DNA of 64,000 nt from Chryseolinea soli (lineage in GTDB: Bacteria; Bacteroidota; Bacteroidia; Cytophagales; Cyclobacteriaceae): assembly GCF_003589925.1 (NCBI RefSeq), contig NZ_CP032382.1:2542001-2606000 (forward strand), read 5' to 3'. The notes under the pieces are model-generated. The model was not told the DNA's origin. It did no database searches and saw only the letters and a list, made by a program, of their open reading frames with translations. Shown piece after piece: positions 8,869 through 17,722 of the stretch (its first letter is position 1; every line of letters begins with the position of its first letter). The translations under genes and the position numbers were made by a program.

Positions 8869-10341
8869 ATGCCACTCGATACATCCAAATTTCTCTTTGA
8901 AGCGCTTACGTATGACGATGTGCTTCTTGTTCCTGCCTACTCTGAAGTACTGCCCCGCGACACCGACACGTCAAGCAAGCTCACTCCCAACATTTCCCTG
9001 AACATCCCCCTGGTATCTGCCGCGATGGACACGGTAACGGAAGCCGAATTGGCCATTGCCGTCGCCATGGAAGGCGGTCTGGGGTTCATCCACAAAAACA
9101 TGAAGATCGAGTTGCAGGCCGAGCAGGTGCGCAAGGTGAAGCGCTCGCAAAGCGGTCTCATCCTCGACCCGGTGACCCTTACCATCAACTCCACCGTTCG
9201 CGAAGCTGAAAACATCATGCGCGAGTTCAAGATCGGGGGCATTCCCATCGTCGATGGCAACAGCAAACTGGTGGGCATCATCACCAACCGCGATTTGCGT
9301 TTCCAGAAGGACATGAACGTGCCCGTGGAAAAGATCATGACAAAAGACAACCTGATCACGGCCGCCGAGGGCATTACCCTCGAACAGGCCGAAGGCACGT
9401 TGAAGAAATATAAGATCGAAAAGCTGCCCATCGTCAGCAAAAAAGGCAAGCTCATCGGCCTGATCACCTTCAAAGACATCCAGAAGAAAAAGAATAAGCC
9501 CACGGCCTGCCAGGACAAGTTTGGCCGGCTCCGGGTGGGTGCCGCAGTGGGCGTGACTCCTGACATCCTCGATCGCATCGATGCCTTGAAAGCTGCCGGT
9601 GTGGACGTGATCAGCATCGACACCGCCCACGGTCACAGCAAAGGTGTGATGGAAGCTGCCAAACGCGTGAAGAAAAAATACCCCGAACTCGACCTCATCG
9701 TGGGCAACATCGCCACCGGTGAAGCGGCCAAAGCGCTGGCCAAGGTAGGCGCCGACGCCGTGAAAGTGGGTGTTGGCCCCGGCAGTATTTGCACCACCCG
9801 CATCGTTGCCGGTGTCGGGCTTCCTCAACTCTCCGCTGTATACGAGGCATCGAAAGCCCTGAAAGGCTCCAACGTCTGCGTTATTGCCGACGGTGGCATC
9901 CGTTTCTCCGGCGACATTGTAAAAGCCATCGCTGCCGGCGCCGACAGCGTGATGATCGGTTCCCTGCTGGCCGGCACCGAAGAGGCACCGGGTGAGGTGA
10001 TCATCTATGAAGGCCGCAAATTCAAATCCTACCGTGGCATGGGCTCCCTCGAGGCCATGGAGGACGGCTCCAAGGACCGTTATTTCCAGGATGTGGAAGA
10101 CGACGTGAAGAAGCTCGTGCCCGAAGGCATTTCCGGCCGCGTTCCTTTCAAAGGATTGGTATCGGAGGTGCTCTATCAACTCACCGGCGGGTTGCGTGCC
10201 GGCATGGGCTACTGCGGTGCCAAGAACATCGAGAAGCTAAAGCTGGCCAAATTTGTAAAGATCACGGCCGCCGGCGTAACCGAAAGCCACCCGCACGACG
10301 TGAGCATCACCCGGGAGGCGCCCAACTATAGCCGCAAATAG
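8869..10341 (+). CDS. guaB: IMP dehydrogenase
   Basis: Converts IMP to XMP with NAD+, the first committed step of GMP synthesis, in the cytoplasm. The 490-residue product has the N-terminal barrel start [16 protein letters not shown], two CBS domains inserted at about residues 95-210, the catalytic loop [15 protein letters not shown] with the active-site Cys, and the phosphate-binding [10 protein letters not shown] and flap regions. The frame also opens at 8848 (seven extra residues), but homologues begin near MPLDTSKF and the promoter position favours 8869. Two hairpins follow the stop before the RsbU-type gene. Confidence 0.95.
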   Translation: MPLDTSKFLFEALTYDDVLLVPAYSEVLPRDTDTSSKLTPNISLNIPLVSAAMDTVTEAELAIAVAMEGGLGFIHKNMKIELQAEQVRKVKRSQSGLILDPVTLTINSTVREAENIMREFKIGGIPIVDGNSKLVGIITNRDLRFQKDMNVPVEKIMTKDNLITAAEGITLEQAEGTLKKYKIEKLPIVSKKGKLIGLITFKDIQKKKNKPTACQDKFGRLRVGAAVGVTPDILDRIDALKAAGVDVISIDTAHGHSKGVMEAAKRVKKKYPELDLIVGNIATGEAAKALAKVGADAVKVGVGPGSICTTRIVAGVGLPQLSAVYEASKALKGSNVCVIADGGIRFSGDIVKAIAAGADSVMIGSLLAGTEEAPGEVIIYEGRKFKSYRGMGSLEAMEDGSKDRYFQDVEDDVKKLVPEGISGRVPFKGLVSEVLYQLTGGLRAGMGYCGAKNIEKLKLAKFVKITAAGVTESHPHDVSITREAPNYSRK

Positions 10342-10358
10342 AAAATATTCCGAAAAGA

Positions 10359-10393
10359 GAACGGCCCAGGGAAAAACACTCCTTGGGCCGTTC
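10359..10393 (+). terminator. strong GC-rich hairpin after guaB
   Basis: Arms GAACGGCCCAGG and CCTTGGGCCGTTC pair over 12 bp with one bulged base around a 10-nt A-rich loop, 18 bp past the guaB stop. No T run follows, so it is either a factor-assisted terminator or a 3'-end stabilising hairpin. Confidence 0.6.
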
Positions 10394-10485
10394 GCTTATG
10401 TAAAAAATGGCATTAAATCGAGAATATGGAGCCCGCCCCCCTTTCTGGGAGCCTGAATTTCTCACTTTATTCCTATAATTGTAGG

Positions 10486-10509
10486 CCAATCTCAGGATTG
10501 GTTTTTTTT
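10486..10509 (+). terminator. intrinsic terminator-like hairpin just before the RsbU-type gene
   Basis: CCAATC, a TCAG tetraloop and GATTGG are followed by eight Ts, a textbook short terminator. It ends only 20 bp before the GTG start of the next gene. It may be the true guaB terminator or a leader attenuator for the downstream run. Confidence 0.65.
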
Positions 10510-10529
10510 GGTTAAAATCCGGCTGTTCA

Positions 10530-12605
10530 GTGCGTTCCAAAGCAATTACCAGGCTCTTGTTTACCGTGGGTGTCATCACCTGGCTGGCCTTGGTGTTTAC
10601 GGACATTTCCATCCTGTTCAGCACCACCAGTGGCATTAAGCCGGAAGTGCCCGTTTGGTTGCCGGGGATCATCCTGAACCTGTTTATTCTTTCGCTTTTC
10701 TACTACTACAAGCTCAAGATCGAGCGCGACGAGGTTTTGAACTTCGTGGACCTGCTCTGGCGCGTGTTTGCCACGGGGTTGATCTCCACGGTGATCTCAC
10801 TGGGGTTGCGCGTGGTCGATCACTTGTTGGGCAGTCCGGCCATCACCTCGCGGTCGGCTTTCAATATTGTTTTTAACGACCTGATCTACCTGATCAACCT
10901 CGGTCTCATGATCGGCTTCCTCATGATGGGCTACAGCGCCTGGAAGCGACTCATCCTCTACCAAAAATCGAAATGGCTGTTACGGCTGTGGGCATTTTTC
11001 GAGGTGGGCCTGTTGATCTCGCTGCTGTATAACACCTTCCGCTTTCCCCAGGTGCGTTGGCTCCACGTCACGTTGCTGACCATCTTCGTGGTGGTGGGCC
11101 TGATCTTGTCGGGGAACATGAAGTGGGTGGCGTTTTTGAACTTCCGCCAGAAGTGGACCAGCCTCCTGTTGTTGCTGCTCACGATCTTCTACTTGTTCTA
11201 CAGCTTTTTTACAAACCAGTCGTTGTCGGACAGCATCGTCAAGGTTTCGGAAAACTTTACCGACTACCACAGTCACATTTTCATTTTTTCGCTCATGGTC
11301 TTTGTGACCGTGTACAGCATTTTTTCATTCCTCGTTATTTTATTCAACCTTCCGACAACCTCCGTCTTCGAACAGAAACTGGAGGAGGTGGTGAACTTTC
11401 AGCGCATCAGTCAATCCATTCAAACCGAGCAAAGCGAAGAAAGCGTCTACAATATTTTACTGGAGACTTCCGTTAGTTCCGTGTTTGCCGACGCGGCGTG
11501 GCTGGAGATCAACAGCAATGCCCACGAACATAAACTCTTCACCTATAAGATCACCGATAAGGAGTCGCACGACATCATCAATCACCTGAACGCGCACAAC
11601 ATCAAAGGGGTGTTCGATCAGGGAAGCGAGAAGACCAAAAATTTATCGAAACACCTGGCCACGCTGAAAGGTTCGCGTTTCCGTTCCATCCTGGCATTTC
11701 CCATCTATGTAAAGGGAGATAACATTGGAACCTTAGCGCTGTTAAAAGAGTTACCAGATGGATTCAATAAGGAAATGACCAAGATCGTTTCCACTTTCTC
11801 CAACCAGGCGGGAATTTCCATCGAGAACTTCCGGTTGATGGAGGAAGCCCTGCAGAACGAACGTTACAAGGAAGAGCTGAAGATTGCCAAAATGGTGCAA
11901 AAGAGCTTGCTTCCTACCCTGTTGGAGCAGGATCACGATTTCGATGTCGCTGCATTTTCAGAATCTGCCGATGAAGTGGGTGGTGACTATTATGACACGT
12001 TGCGCATAAACGATCACCTGGTTTCCATCATCATCGCCGACGTGTCGGGCAAGGGCACGACGGCGGCGTTTCACATGTCGCAAATGAAAGGGATCTTTCA
12101 TAGCCTGGCCCAGCGCGACATCGAACCCGACGATTTTATGGTACAAGCCAACCAGGCGCTGGTCTACTGCCTGGAGCGTGGCTCGTTTATTTCGGCCACG
12201 TATTTTATTATCAACACCCAAACCAAGAAGGTACGCTATGCCCGTGCAGGACACTGCCCGGTGTTGTATTATCATGCCGACCGCGAACTGACCGAATACT
12301 TCAAAGACAAGGGGGTGGCCCTGGGCATGGTGCGCAACAAGAGCTATAGCAACTTTATCCAGGCCAACGAATTTGCGTATAAGCCGGGCGATATGATGAT
12401 CCTCTACACCGACGGTGTAACGGAGGCCAAAGACGCCAAAGGCGAGGAGTTTGGCTACGAGCGTCTGGCGGCTATGGTATGCGATTTACGCGACCTGACG
12501 CCCGCCCAGGCCCAGGACCATATGATCCACAAATTGTATGAATTCTCGGGTACGGAAAATATCGACGACGACTATACGACTATGATTGTAAAATTTAAAT
12601 CCTGA
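10530..12605 (+). CDS. membrane RsbU-type PP2C phosphatase with GAF domain
   Basis: A 691-residue protein phosphatase. The first ~290 residues contain about eight membrane segments, residues ~300-440 resemble a GAF sensor domain (LLETSVSSVFADAAWLEI ... NQAGISIENFRLM), a short coiled coil follows, and the C-terminus is a SpoIIE/RsbU PP2C domain with the metal-binding acids in SADEVGGDYYD and ADVSGKGTTAA and a late Asp in LYTDGVTEAKD. It probably dephosphorylates the STAS antagonist encoded next, activating a partner switch in response to a membrane or ligand cue. GTG start. The module has no sigma-B in the window, so the output is unknown. Confidence 0.88.
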   Translation: MRSKAITRLLFTVGVITWLALVFTDISILFSTTSGIKPEVPVWLPGIILNLFILSLFYYYKLKIERDEVLNFVDLLWRVFATGLISTVISLGLRVVDHLLGSPAITSRSAFNIVFNDLIYLINLGLMIGFLMMGYSAWKRLILYQKSKWLLRLWAFFEVGLLISLLYNTFRFPQVRWLHVTLLTIFVVVGLILSGNMKWVAFLNFRQKWTSLLLLLLTIFYLFYSFFTNQSLSDSIVKVSENFTDYHSHIFIFSLMVFVTVYSIFSFLVILFNLPTTSVFEQKLEEVVNFQRISQSIQTEQSEESVYNILLETSVSSVFADAAWLEINSNAHEHKLFTYKITDKESHDIINHLNAHNIKGVFDQGSEKTKNLSKHLATLKGSRFRSILAFPIYVKGDNIGTLALLKELPDGFNKEMTKIVSTFSNQAGISIENFRLMEEALQNERYKEELKIAKMVQKSLLPTLLEQDHDFDVAAFSESADEVGGDYYDTLRINDHLVSIIIADVSGKGTTAAFHMSQMKGIFHSLAQRDIEPDDFMVQANQALVYCLERGSFISATYFIINTQTKKVRYARAGHCPVLYYHADRELTEYFKDKGVALGMVRNKSYSNFIQANEFAYKPGDMMILYTDGVTEAKDAKGEEFGYERLAAMVCDLRDLTPAQAQDHMIHKLYEFSGTENIDDDYTTMIVKFKS

Positions 12606-12631
12606 AAAAGTTCCTTTTTCACTTGAAAAAG
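12603..12631 (+). repeat. three mutually complementary arms between the phosphatase and STAS genes
   Basis: TGAAAAAG (12603-12610, containing the stop codon), CTTTTTCA (12614-12621) and TGAAAAAG (12624-12631) allow two mutually exclusive hairpins. The sequence is AT-rich, so chance is possible. It could modulate read-through from the phosphatase into the switch genes. Confidence 0.35.
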
Positions 12632-12679
12632 AGGCCATTAAGGAAGTCAACATAAAATTTAAAACCACGTTAAAAACTT

Positions 12680-13024
12680 ATGATCCACATTAAAAGACTA
12701 CAGGAAGACGGCGCCGACGTGATCGCGCTCGTGGGCGAAATAGACGCCAGCTCTTCCATTGAGCTTGACCTGGCAATAGCCAAAAGTGTGGGGGAAGGAT
12801 TCTCCAAAATACTGATCGACTGCAGTGCTTTGGAGTATATCTCTTCGGCGGGCCTCGGCGTATTCATGTCCTACATCGAAGAGTTCAAGGACCGCAACAT
12901 TAAAATGGTTTTATTCGGAATGAGCGATAAAGTAGCCAATACGTTCAGTATCCTGGGACTTAACGAGCTTCTGCACATCGGGAAAGATAAAGTTCAAGCT
13001 AAGCAAATCGTCAATGAACTATAA
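12680..13024 (+). CDS. STAS-domain anti-sigma-factor antagonist (RsbV-like)
   Basis: A 114-residue single STAS domain. The conserved segment LIDCSALEYISSAGLG contains the likely regulatory phospho-Ser at residue 56 (the usual DSxG-type position, with Ser55 replacing the common Asp). In partner-switching systems the unphosphorylated protein binds and sequesters the RsbW-type kinase. Its gene lies between the RsbU-type phosphatase and the RsbW-type kinase and overlaps the latter by 11 bp, consistent with coupled, stoichiometric synthesis. Confidence 0.9.
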   Translation: MIHIKRLQEDGADVIALVGEIDASSSIELDLAIAKSVGEGFSKILIDCSALEYISSAGLGVFMSYIEEFKDRNIKMVLFGMSDKVANTFSILGLNELLHIGKDKVQAKQIVNEL

Positions 13025-13433
13025 GTTTAAAGTTGGGTGCAGTATAGAGAACCTGAAGGGGGTCAGAGATTTCATCAGGGGATCGTTGAAGAACCATAAC
13101 ATCTCCGAATTGGAGATCAGCGAGATCGTGCTCGCCCTGGACGAGATGTGTTCCAACCTCATGATCCACGCGCACCAATGCAACCCCGATGACCTCTTCG
13201 AGTTAGTGATCAATGTAGAACAAAACCACCCCCTCGTTTTCGAACTCATCGACGACGGAACGGTTTTCGATATCAACGAATTCAACACCCCCGCCCTGGA
13301 TAACATCGTGCACGAAAAACGGAAGGGAGGCTTAGGCATCCGCCTGGTGAAATCCATCATGGACAAGATAGAATATCAAAAAACCGGTGGCCGGAATATC
13401 TGTCGCCTGGTCAAGACCGTTCACTTTATTTAA
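13014..13433 (+). CDS. RsbW-like ATP-binding serine kinase/anti-sigma factor
   Basis: A 139-residue HATPase_c_2 (GHKL) protein. The N box is LDEMCSNLMIHAH, G1 is ELIDDGTVFD and G2 is KGGLGIRLVKSIMD. RsbW and SpoIIAB proteins bind a sigma factor or other target and phosphorylate the STAS partner. Start overlaps the end of the STAS gene. In Bacteroidota there is no SigB, so the target is probably something other than a sigma-B homologue. It is followed after 24 bp by the first periplasmic PPIase gene, in the same direction. Confidence 0.88.
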   Translation: MNYKFKVGCSIENLKGVRDFIRGSLKNHNISELEISEIVLALDEMCSNLMIHAHQCNPDDLFELVINVEQNHPLVFELIDDGTVFDINEFNTPALDNIVHEKRKGGLGIRLVKSIMDKIEYQKTGGRNICRLVKTVHFI

Positions 13434-13457
13434 TCACCTGAACATCCGCCCAAGCCC

Positions 13458-15407
13458 ATGTTGAAAAGCGCAGTAACGATGCTACTCTGCAGTGCACTTC
13501 TTTCGGTAAGTGTCGCCCAAACCCCCGCCAAACCCATCACCGTTTTTTCAGTAGGGGGGAAGCCCGTTAACTCCGATGAGTTTCTCTATCTCTACAAAAA
13601 GAACCACCCCAACAAAGCCACCGATTACACAACCGAAAAGATCGACGAATACCTCGCGCTCTTCATCAATTTCAAAGTAAAAGTCGACGAAGCCAAGCGC
13701 CGCGGCATGGACACCACCGCCGCGTTCCTGAAAGAATACAATTCCTATAAAGACGAGCTACGGAAGCCCTACCTGCCCGACGCCAAATTGATCGACAGCC
13801 TCGTTCGCCTCACCTACGAGCGCACGAAAGAAGAGATCAGGGCCTCGCACATTCTCATCAGCGTGTCACCCGATCCTTCACCCGAAGACACGCTCAAAGC
13901 CTACAAGAAGATCACCGACGTGCGCAACCGGATCTTGTCGGGCATCGATTTCGCGGAGGCGGCCGCTACGTTTTCAGAGGATCCTTCGGCCCAGGCCAAT
14001 CGCGGCGACCTGGGCTATTTCACGGCCCTGCAAATGGTGTATCCCTTCGAAACAGCAGCCTATCAGTTGAAAGTGGGCGAAATAAGCCAGCCCGTAAGGA
14101 CACGGTTTGGCTACCACCTGGTGAAGGTGACCGACCGGCGTCCATCGCCCGGCACGGTAGAAGTGTCGCACATTATGCTGCGCACCGGCGACGGAAAAGA
14201 CAACGAGAAAGTGAAGAACACCATCTTCGGCCTCTATGACCAATTGCAGGCCGGCGTGAAGTGGGAGGAGCTTTGCAAACAATATTCGGAAGACCCCAGT
14301 TCGAAAGACAACGGCGGCAGGCTTCGGCCGTTTGGTCCGCGCGAAATGTCGGGTGTGCCGGAGTTTGAGAAGGTGGCCTTCAGCCTGAGAAAGCCTGGCG
14401 AATTGTCGGATCCCTTTCAAAGTCAATACGGCTGGCACATTATCCGCCTGGAGAAAAAGATCCCGGTGCCCACCCTCGAGGAGGCAACGCCTGCCCTGAA
14501 AGCCAAGGTAGCCCGCGACGAGCGGAGCGAAGTGTCGAAACAAGCCCTGCAAGCAAAATTGAAGCAGCAATACCAATTCAAGGAAAACACGGCGGCCAAG
14601 GCTGCGGTTATGGGCCTGGCCGATTCATCGCTGATGAAAGGCACCTGGAAGGCGCCCGCGTTGAAAACGGAAAAGGAGACCCTGTTCACCCTCATGGGCA
14701 AGCCCCACAACATAAAGGACTTCCTGGTGTATGCTCAGAAGAATCAACGCGCCAACATCCAGGCGCCCCGTAAATATTTCGAGGATCTTTACAACCATTA
14801 TGTCGAGGCCAGCATCATGCCGTTGGTGGAAGAAAAGATCAAGGCCCGGAACCCCGACTACAGTTTCCTTTTGAGGGAGTATTACGAAGGCATCTTGTTA
14901 TTCGAGATCATGGAAAAGGAAGTGTGGAACAAGGCCTCGCAGGATTCGGTTGGCCAAAAGGCCTATTTTGAGGCCCACAAGGCCGATTATACAGCCGGCG
15001 ACCGGGTGAAAGCGGCGTTTTATTCCGGCAGCGTGGGCGATTTTATGACCCCGCTCCGCGAATTGATCCTGAAGGGTGACGAGGCGAAAGTCCAGGAAAC
15101 GGTGATCCTGCGGAAGCTAAAAACGGAGGCCGGCTATTATAAAAAAGAAGACAAAGCCGTCCTTCAAAAGATGCCCTGGACCAAAGGCGTGTATCCCGCG
15201 GAAAACAATGGAATATATTACCTTGCGTGGCTAAAGGAGATACTGCCCCCCGGCTTTATGGCGTTTGAAGAAGCGAGGCCCCAGGTGATCTCGGATTACC
15301 AGACCTTTTTGGAGAAAAAATGGCTGGAACAGCTCAAAAAGAAGCATACCGTAAAGGTGAATGAGAAAGGCAAAAAATTCATATCGGAACAACTTCAGGC
15401 AAAATAA
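13458..15407 (+). CDS. periplasmic parvulin-type peptidyl-prolyl isomerase, two PPIC domains
   Basis: A 649-residue exported chaperone/isomerase. Signal peptide MLKSAVTMLLCSALLSVSVA, a SurA_N-like helical region, two parvulin domains (ASHILISVSPDPSP ... FGYHLVKVTDRRP, residues ~133-230, and VSHIMLRTGDGKD ... YGWHIIRLEKK, ~235-335), then a long C-terminal region of about 310 residues without a recognised domain. It likely escorts outer-membrane or secreted proteins through the periplasm. First of three consecutive genes of this type; overlaps the next by 47 bp if the longer start of that gene is used. Confidence 0.88.
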   Translation: MLKSAVTMLLCSALLSVSVAQTPAKPITVFSVGGKPVNSDEFLYLYKKNHPNKATDYTTEKIDEYLALFINFKVKVDEAKRRGMDTTAAFLKEYNSYKDELRKPYLPDAKLIDSLVRLTYERTKEEIRASHILISVSPDPSPEDTLKAYKKITDVRNRILSGIDFAEAAATFSEDPSAQANRGDLGYFTALQMVYPFETAAYQLKVGEISQPVRTRFGYHLVKVTDRRPSPGTVEVSHIMLRTGDGKDNEKVKNTIFGLYDQLQAGVKWEELCKQYSEDPSSKDNGGRLRPFGPREMSGVPEFEKVAFSLRKPGELSDPFQSQYGWHIIRLEKKIPVPTLEEATPALKAKVARDERSEVSKQALQAKLKQQYQFKENTAAKAAVMGLADSSLMKGTWKAPALKTEKETLFTLMGKPHNIKDFLVYAQKNQRANIQAPRKYFEDLYNHYVEASIMPLVEEKIKARNPDYSFLLREYYEGILLFEIMEKEVWNKASQDSVGQKAYFEAHKADYTAGDRVKAAFYSGSVGDFMTPLRELILKGDEAKVQETVILRKLKTEAGYYKKEDKAVLQKMPWTKGVYPAENNGIYYLAWLKEILPPGFMAFEEARPQVISDYQTFLEKKWLEQLKKKHTVKVNEKGKKFISEQLQAK

Positions 15408-16302
15408 TCCACCTGTGGGCGGAGGCATGAACGGTCTTGGAACCGTTTTTGTATTTTTGTGCCTGCTTTTGTCCGGATGTGACCTCATTAAAATGAAGGG
15501 GACCCACGCCGAAGGCGATGCAGGACGGACGCCCGTGGCGCGGGCCAACGATTTTTATTTATACAAGGACGAGCTGGCCGGCATCACCGCCCCCGGCACT
15601 CCCCCCGCAGACAGCGCCAAACTGGTGGAGGCCTATATCAACACCTGGATACGCAAACAACTGCTCATCCAGGAAGCCTCTACAAAAATTGATATCAATG
15701 AAGCCCAGGTTGAACGAAAGATCCTGGACTATAAGTATAGCATCATTGCATACGAATACCAGACCTACTACGTGAAGCAACACCTGGATACCATCGTTGC
15801 ACCGGGTGAGATCGCCACGTACTACAAGGACAACATTGATAATTTTATTTTGAAGCAAAACATTGTGCAGGGTGTATTCATTAAAGTACCAAAGAATGCG
15901 CCACGCACCGGCAAGATCAAGGAGTTGATCTATTCCGAAAAGGACAAGGACAAACGGGAGTTGAAGTCGTATTGCCTCAGCTTCTCGTCGGCGTATCACA
16001 TATCCGACTCCACATGGGTGGTGTTTGACGACCTGGTGAAGAACTCTCCGCTGGCGGAGATCCCCAACAAGATCCAGTTCCTGAAATCGAACCCCTACTA
16101 TGAAACGTCGGACGAAACGTTTTTATATTTCCTGAAAGTGGGCCAGTACCGGATCTCCGACAACGTGTCGCCGCTGGAATTTGTGAAGGACGATATTCAA
16201 AACATCATCCTCAACAAACGCAAAGTGGAACTGGCCAAACAACTGGAAGACGAAGTGTTTAAGGAAGGACAAGATCACAATGAGTTTGAGATTTTTAATT
16301 GA
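15361..16302 (+). CDS. SurA_N-like lipoprotein without a PPIase domain
   Basis: A 313-residue lipoprotein: LCLLLSGC is a clear lipobox. After it comes a SurA/PpiC N-terminal-like helical chaperone region (YINTWIRKQLLIQEA ... VERKILDYKYSIIAYEYQ), but no parvulin core is seen where one would be expected, and the C-terminus ends with a helix (NIILNKRKVELAKQLEDEVF) like SurA's return helix. So it is probably a chaperone without isomerase activity. Start is uncertain: ATG 15361 gives a basic n-region and an AAAGG upstream; ATG 15427 starts directly at the hydrophobic core but carries no positive charge. Confidence 0.75.
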   Translation: MRKAKNSYRNNFRQNNPPVGGGMNGLGTVFVFLCLLLSGCDLIKMKGTHAEGDAGRTPVARANDFYLYKDELAGITAPGTPPADSAKLVEAYINTWIRKQLLIQEASTKIDINEAQVERKILDYKYSIIAYEYQTYYVKQHLDTIVAPGEIATYYKDNIDNFILKQNIVQGVFIKVPKNAPRTGKIKELIYSEKDKDKRELKSYCLSFSSAYHISDSTWVVFDDLVKNSPLAEIPNKIQFLKSNPYYETSDETFLYFLKVGQYRISDNVSPLEFVKDDIQNIILNKRKVELAKQLEDEVFKEGQDHNEFEIFN

Positions 16303-16303
16303 T

Positions 16304-17722
16304 ATGAAGAGCGTACGGATTATAAAATTTGCAGGGCTGGTAGTGATGGCGTGTTTGGCCATGAGCGCCTATGCGCAGGAGCCTGCCACCAGCGAGCCCC
16401 CGACCGGAGGCGAAAGCCCCACGGGCGGAGAGAGCACCGGTGAAAGCAACAGCTTTGTAGTGGACAAGATCATTGCCAAAGTAGATAACTACATCGTGAC
16501 CAAATCGGAACTGGAGCAAGCCTACCAGGACTACGTGACCAACGGTGGTTCGCCTTCGGCACAAGCGAAGTGTTCGTACCTGGCCATGCTGGTGCGCAAC
16601 AAGCTCATGCTGGCCAAAGCCGAGATCGACTCGGTGGTGGTGCTGGATGGCGAAGTGGATCTGAACACGCAGAACCGCATGGACATGATCGTGTCGCAAT
16701 CGGGCCGGTCGGTAAATGACCTCGAAGAATTGTACGGCAAAACCCTGGAACAAGTGAAGCTGGAGTTGCGCGAGCAGGTGCGTGAGCAAATGATCGTTTC
16801 CAAAATGGAAGAAGAAATGACCAAGGGCGTGGCCGTTACCCCATCGGAAGTGAAGCGGTTTTTTTCTAAGATCCCGAAAGACAGTTTGCCCTACATCTCC
16901 GCATCGGTGGAGGTGGCACAGATCGTGCGCATTGCCAAGGTCAGCGAAGCACAAAAAAGTATTACCCGGGGCGAGCTCATGGACCTCCGCAAGCGGATAT
17001 TGGCCGGCGAAGATTTTGCCGAACTGGCCCGCAAGAATTCCGACGACCCCAGCGTGATCCAGAACGGTGGCGAAATGGGCTGGTCGGGTCGCGGGCGCAT
17101 GGTTCCGGAGTATGAGGCCATGGCCTTCAAGTTAAAACCCAACGAGATCTCGATGCCCTTCAGCTCCCCTTTCGGTATGCACATCATGCAACTGATCGAG
17201 CGCCGTGGAAGCGAATATAACTCGCGCCACATCCTCATCTCGCCAAAGCCTTCGAAAAAAGATCTTCAAGATGCCACCCGCTACCTCGATAGCATCCGGA
17301 CACTGGTCGTAAACGACAGCATCAAGTTCCAAAAAGCAGCAAAGGAATTTTCAGACGACGTGCCCACCAAAGGCAACGGAGGTTTCTTTAGCGACCGCGA
17401 CGGCGGCACACGCCTCACCGTGGATGAACTGGACCCCATCATTTTCTTCAAGCTCGATTCCATGACCGTAGGTGAGATCTCGCAACCCATTGCCTACCGG
17501 ACCGACGACGGCAAAGACGCCGTACGCATTTTGTTCTACAAAGGCCGGGTAGCCCCCCACGAGGCCTCGTTGGAGCAAGACTGGACAAAAATTCAAGCGG
17601 CCACGTTGGCTGAGAAAAAAGATAAGATTTTACAAAAGTGGTTTCAAAAAGCACGGACCGATGTGTTTATCAACATCGACCCGACCTACGATAATTGTGG
17701 ACTATTAGACGAGCGACGATGA
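16304..17722 (+). CDS. surA: SurA-like periplasmic peptidyl-prolyl isomerase
   Basis: A 472-residue SurA homologue. From ATG 16304: signal peptide ending AMSAYAQ, a Gly/Thr/Ser-rich linker (PTGGESPTGGESTGES), SurA_N (DKIIAKVDNYIVTKSELEQ), then two parvulin domains (VEVAQIVRIAKVSEAQ ... PFGMHIMQLIERRG and SRHILISPKPSKKD ... DAVRILFYKGR). SurA assists outer-membrane protein folding. The frame is open upstream to 16280, but that start lacks a proper signal peptide n-region. It begins two bases after the preceding lipoprotein's stop and ends overlapping the MoxR start. Confidence 0.9.
   Translation: MKSVRIIKFAGLVVMACLAMSAYAQEPATSEPPTGGESPTGGESTGESNSFVVDKIIAKVDNYIVTKSELEQAYQDYVTNGGSPSAQAKCSYLAMLVRNKLMLAKAEIDSVVVLDGEVDLNTQNRMDMIVSQSGRSVNDLEELYGKTLEQVKLELREQVREQMIVSKMEEEMTKGVAVTPSEVKRFFSKIPKDSLPYISASVEVAQIVRIAKVSEAQKSITRGELMDLRKRILAGEDFAELARKNSDDPSVIQNGGEMGWSGRGRMVPEYEAMAFKLKPNEISMPFSSPFGMHIMQLIERRGSEYNSRHILISPKPSKKDLQDATRYLDSIRTLVVNDSIKFQKAAKEFSDDVPTKGNGGFFSDRDGGTRLTVDELDPIIFFKLDSMTVGEISQPIAYRTDDGKDAVRILFYKGRVAPHEASLEQDWTKIQAATLAEKKDKILQKWFQKARTDVFINIDPTYDNCGLLDERR

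Noticed and set aside
8971..10179. 402-codon open frame on the minus strand inside guaB
   Set aside because: Fully antisense to guaB, whose catalytic and CBS motifs are intact; no recognisable domain.
10474..10479. TATAAT hexamer upstream of the RsbU-type gene
   Set aside because: It looks like an enterobacterial -10 box, but Bacteroidota promoters use TAnnTTTG, there is no matching -35, and a terminator-like hairpin follows before the gene.
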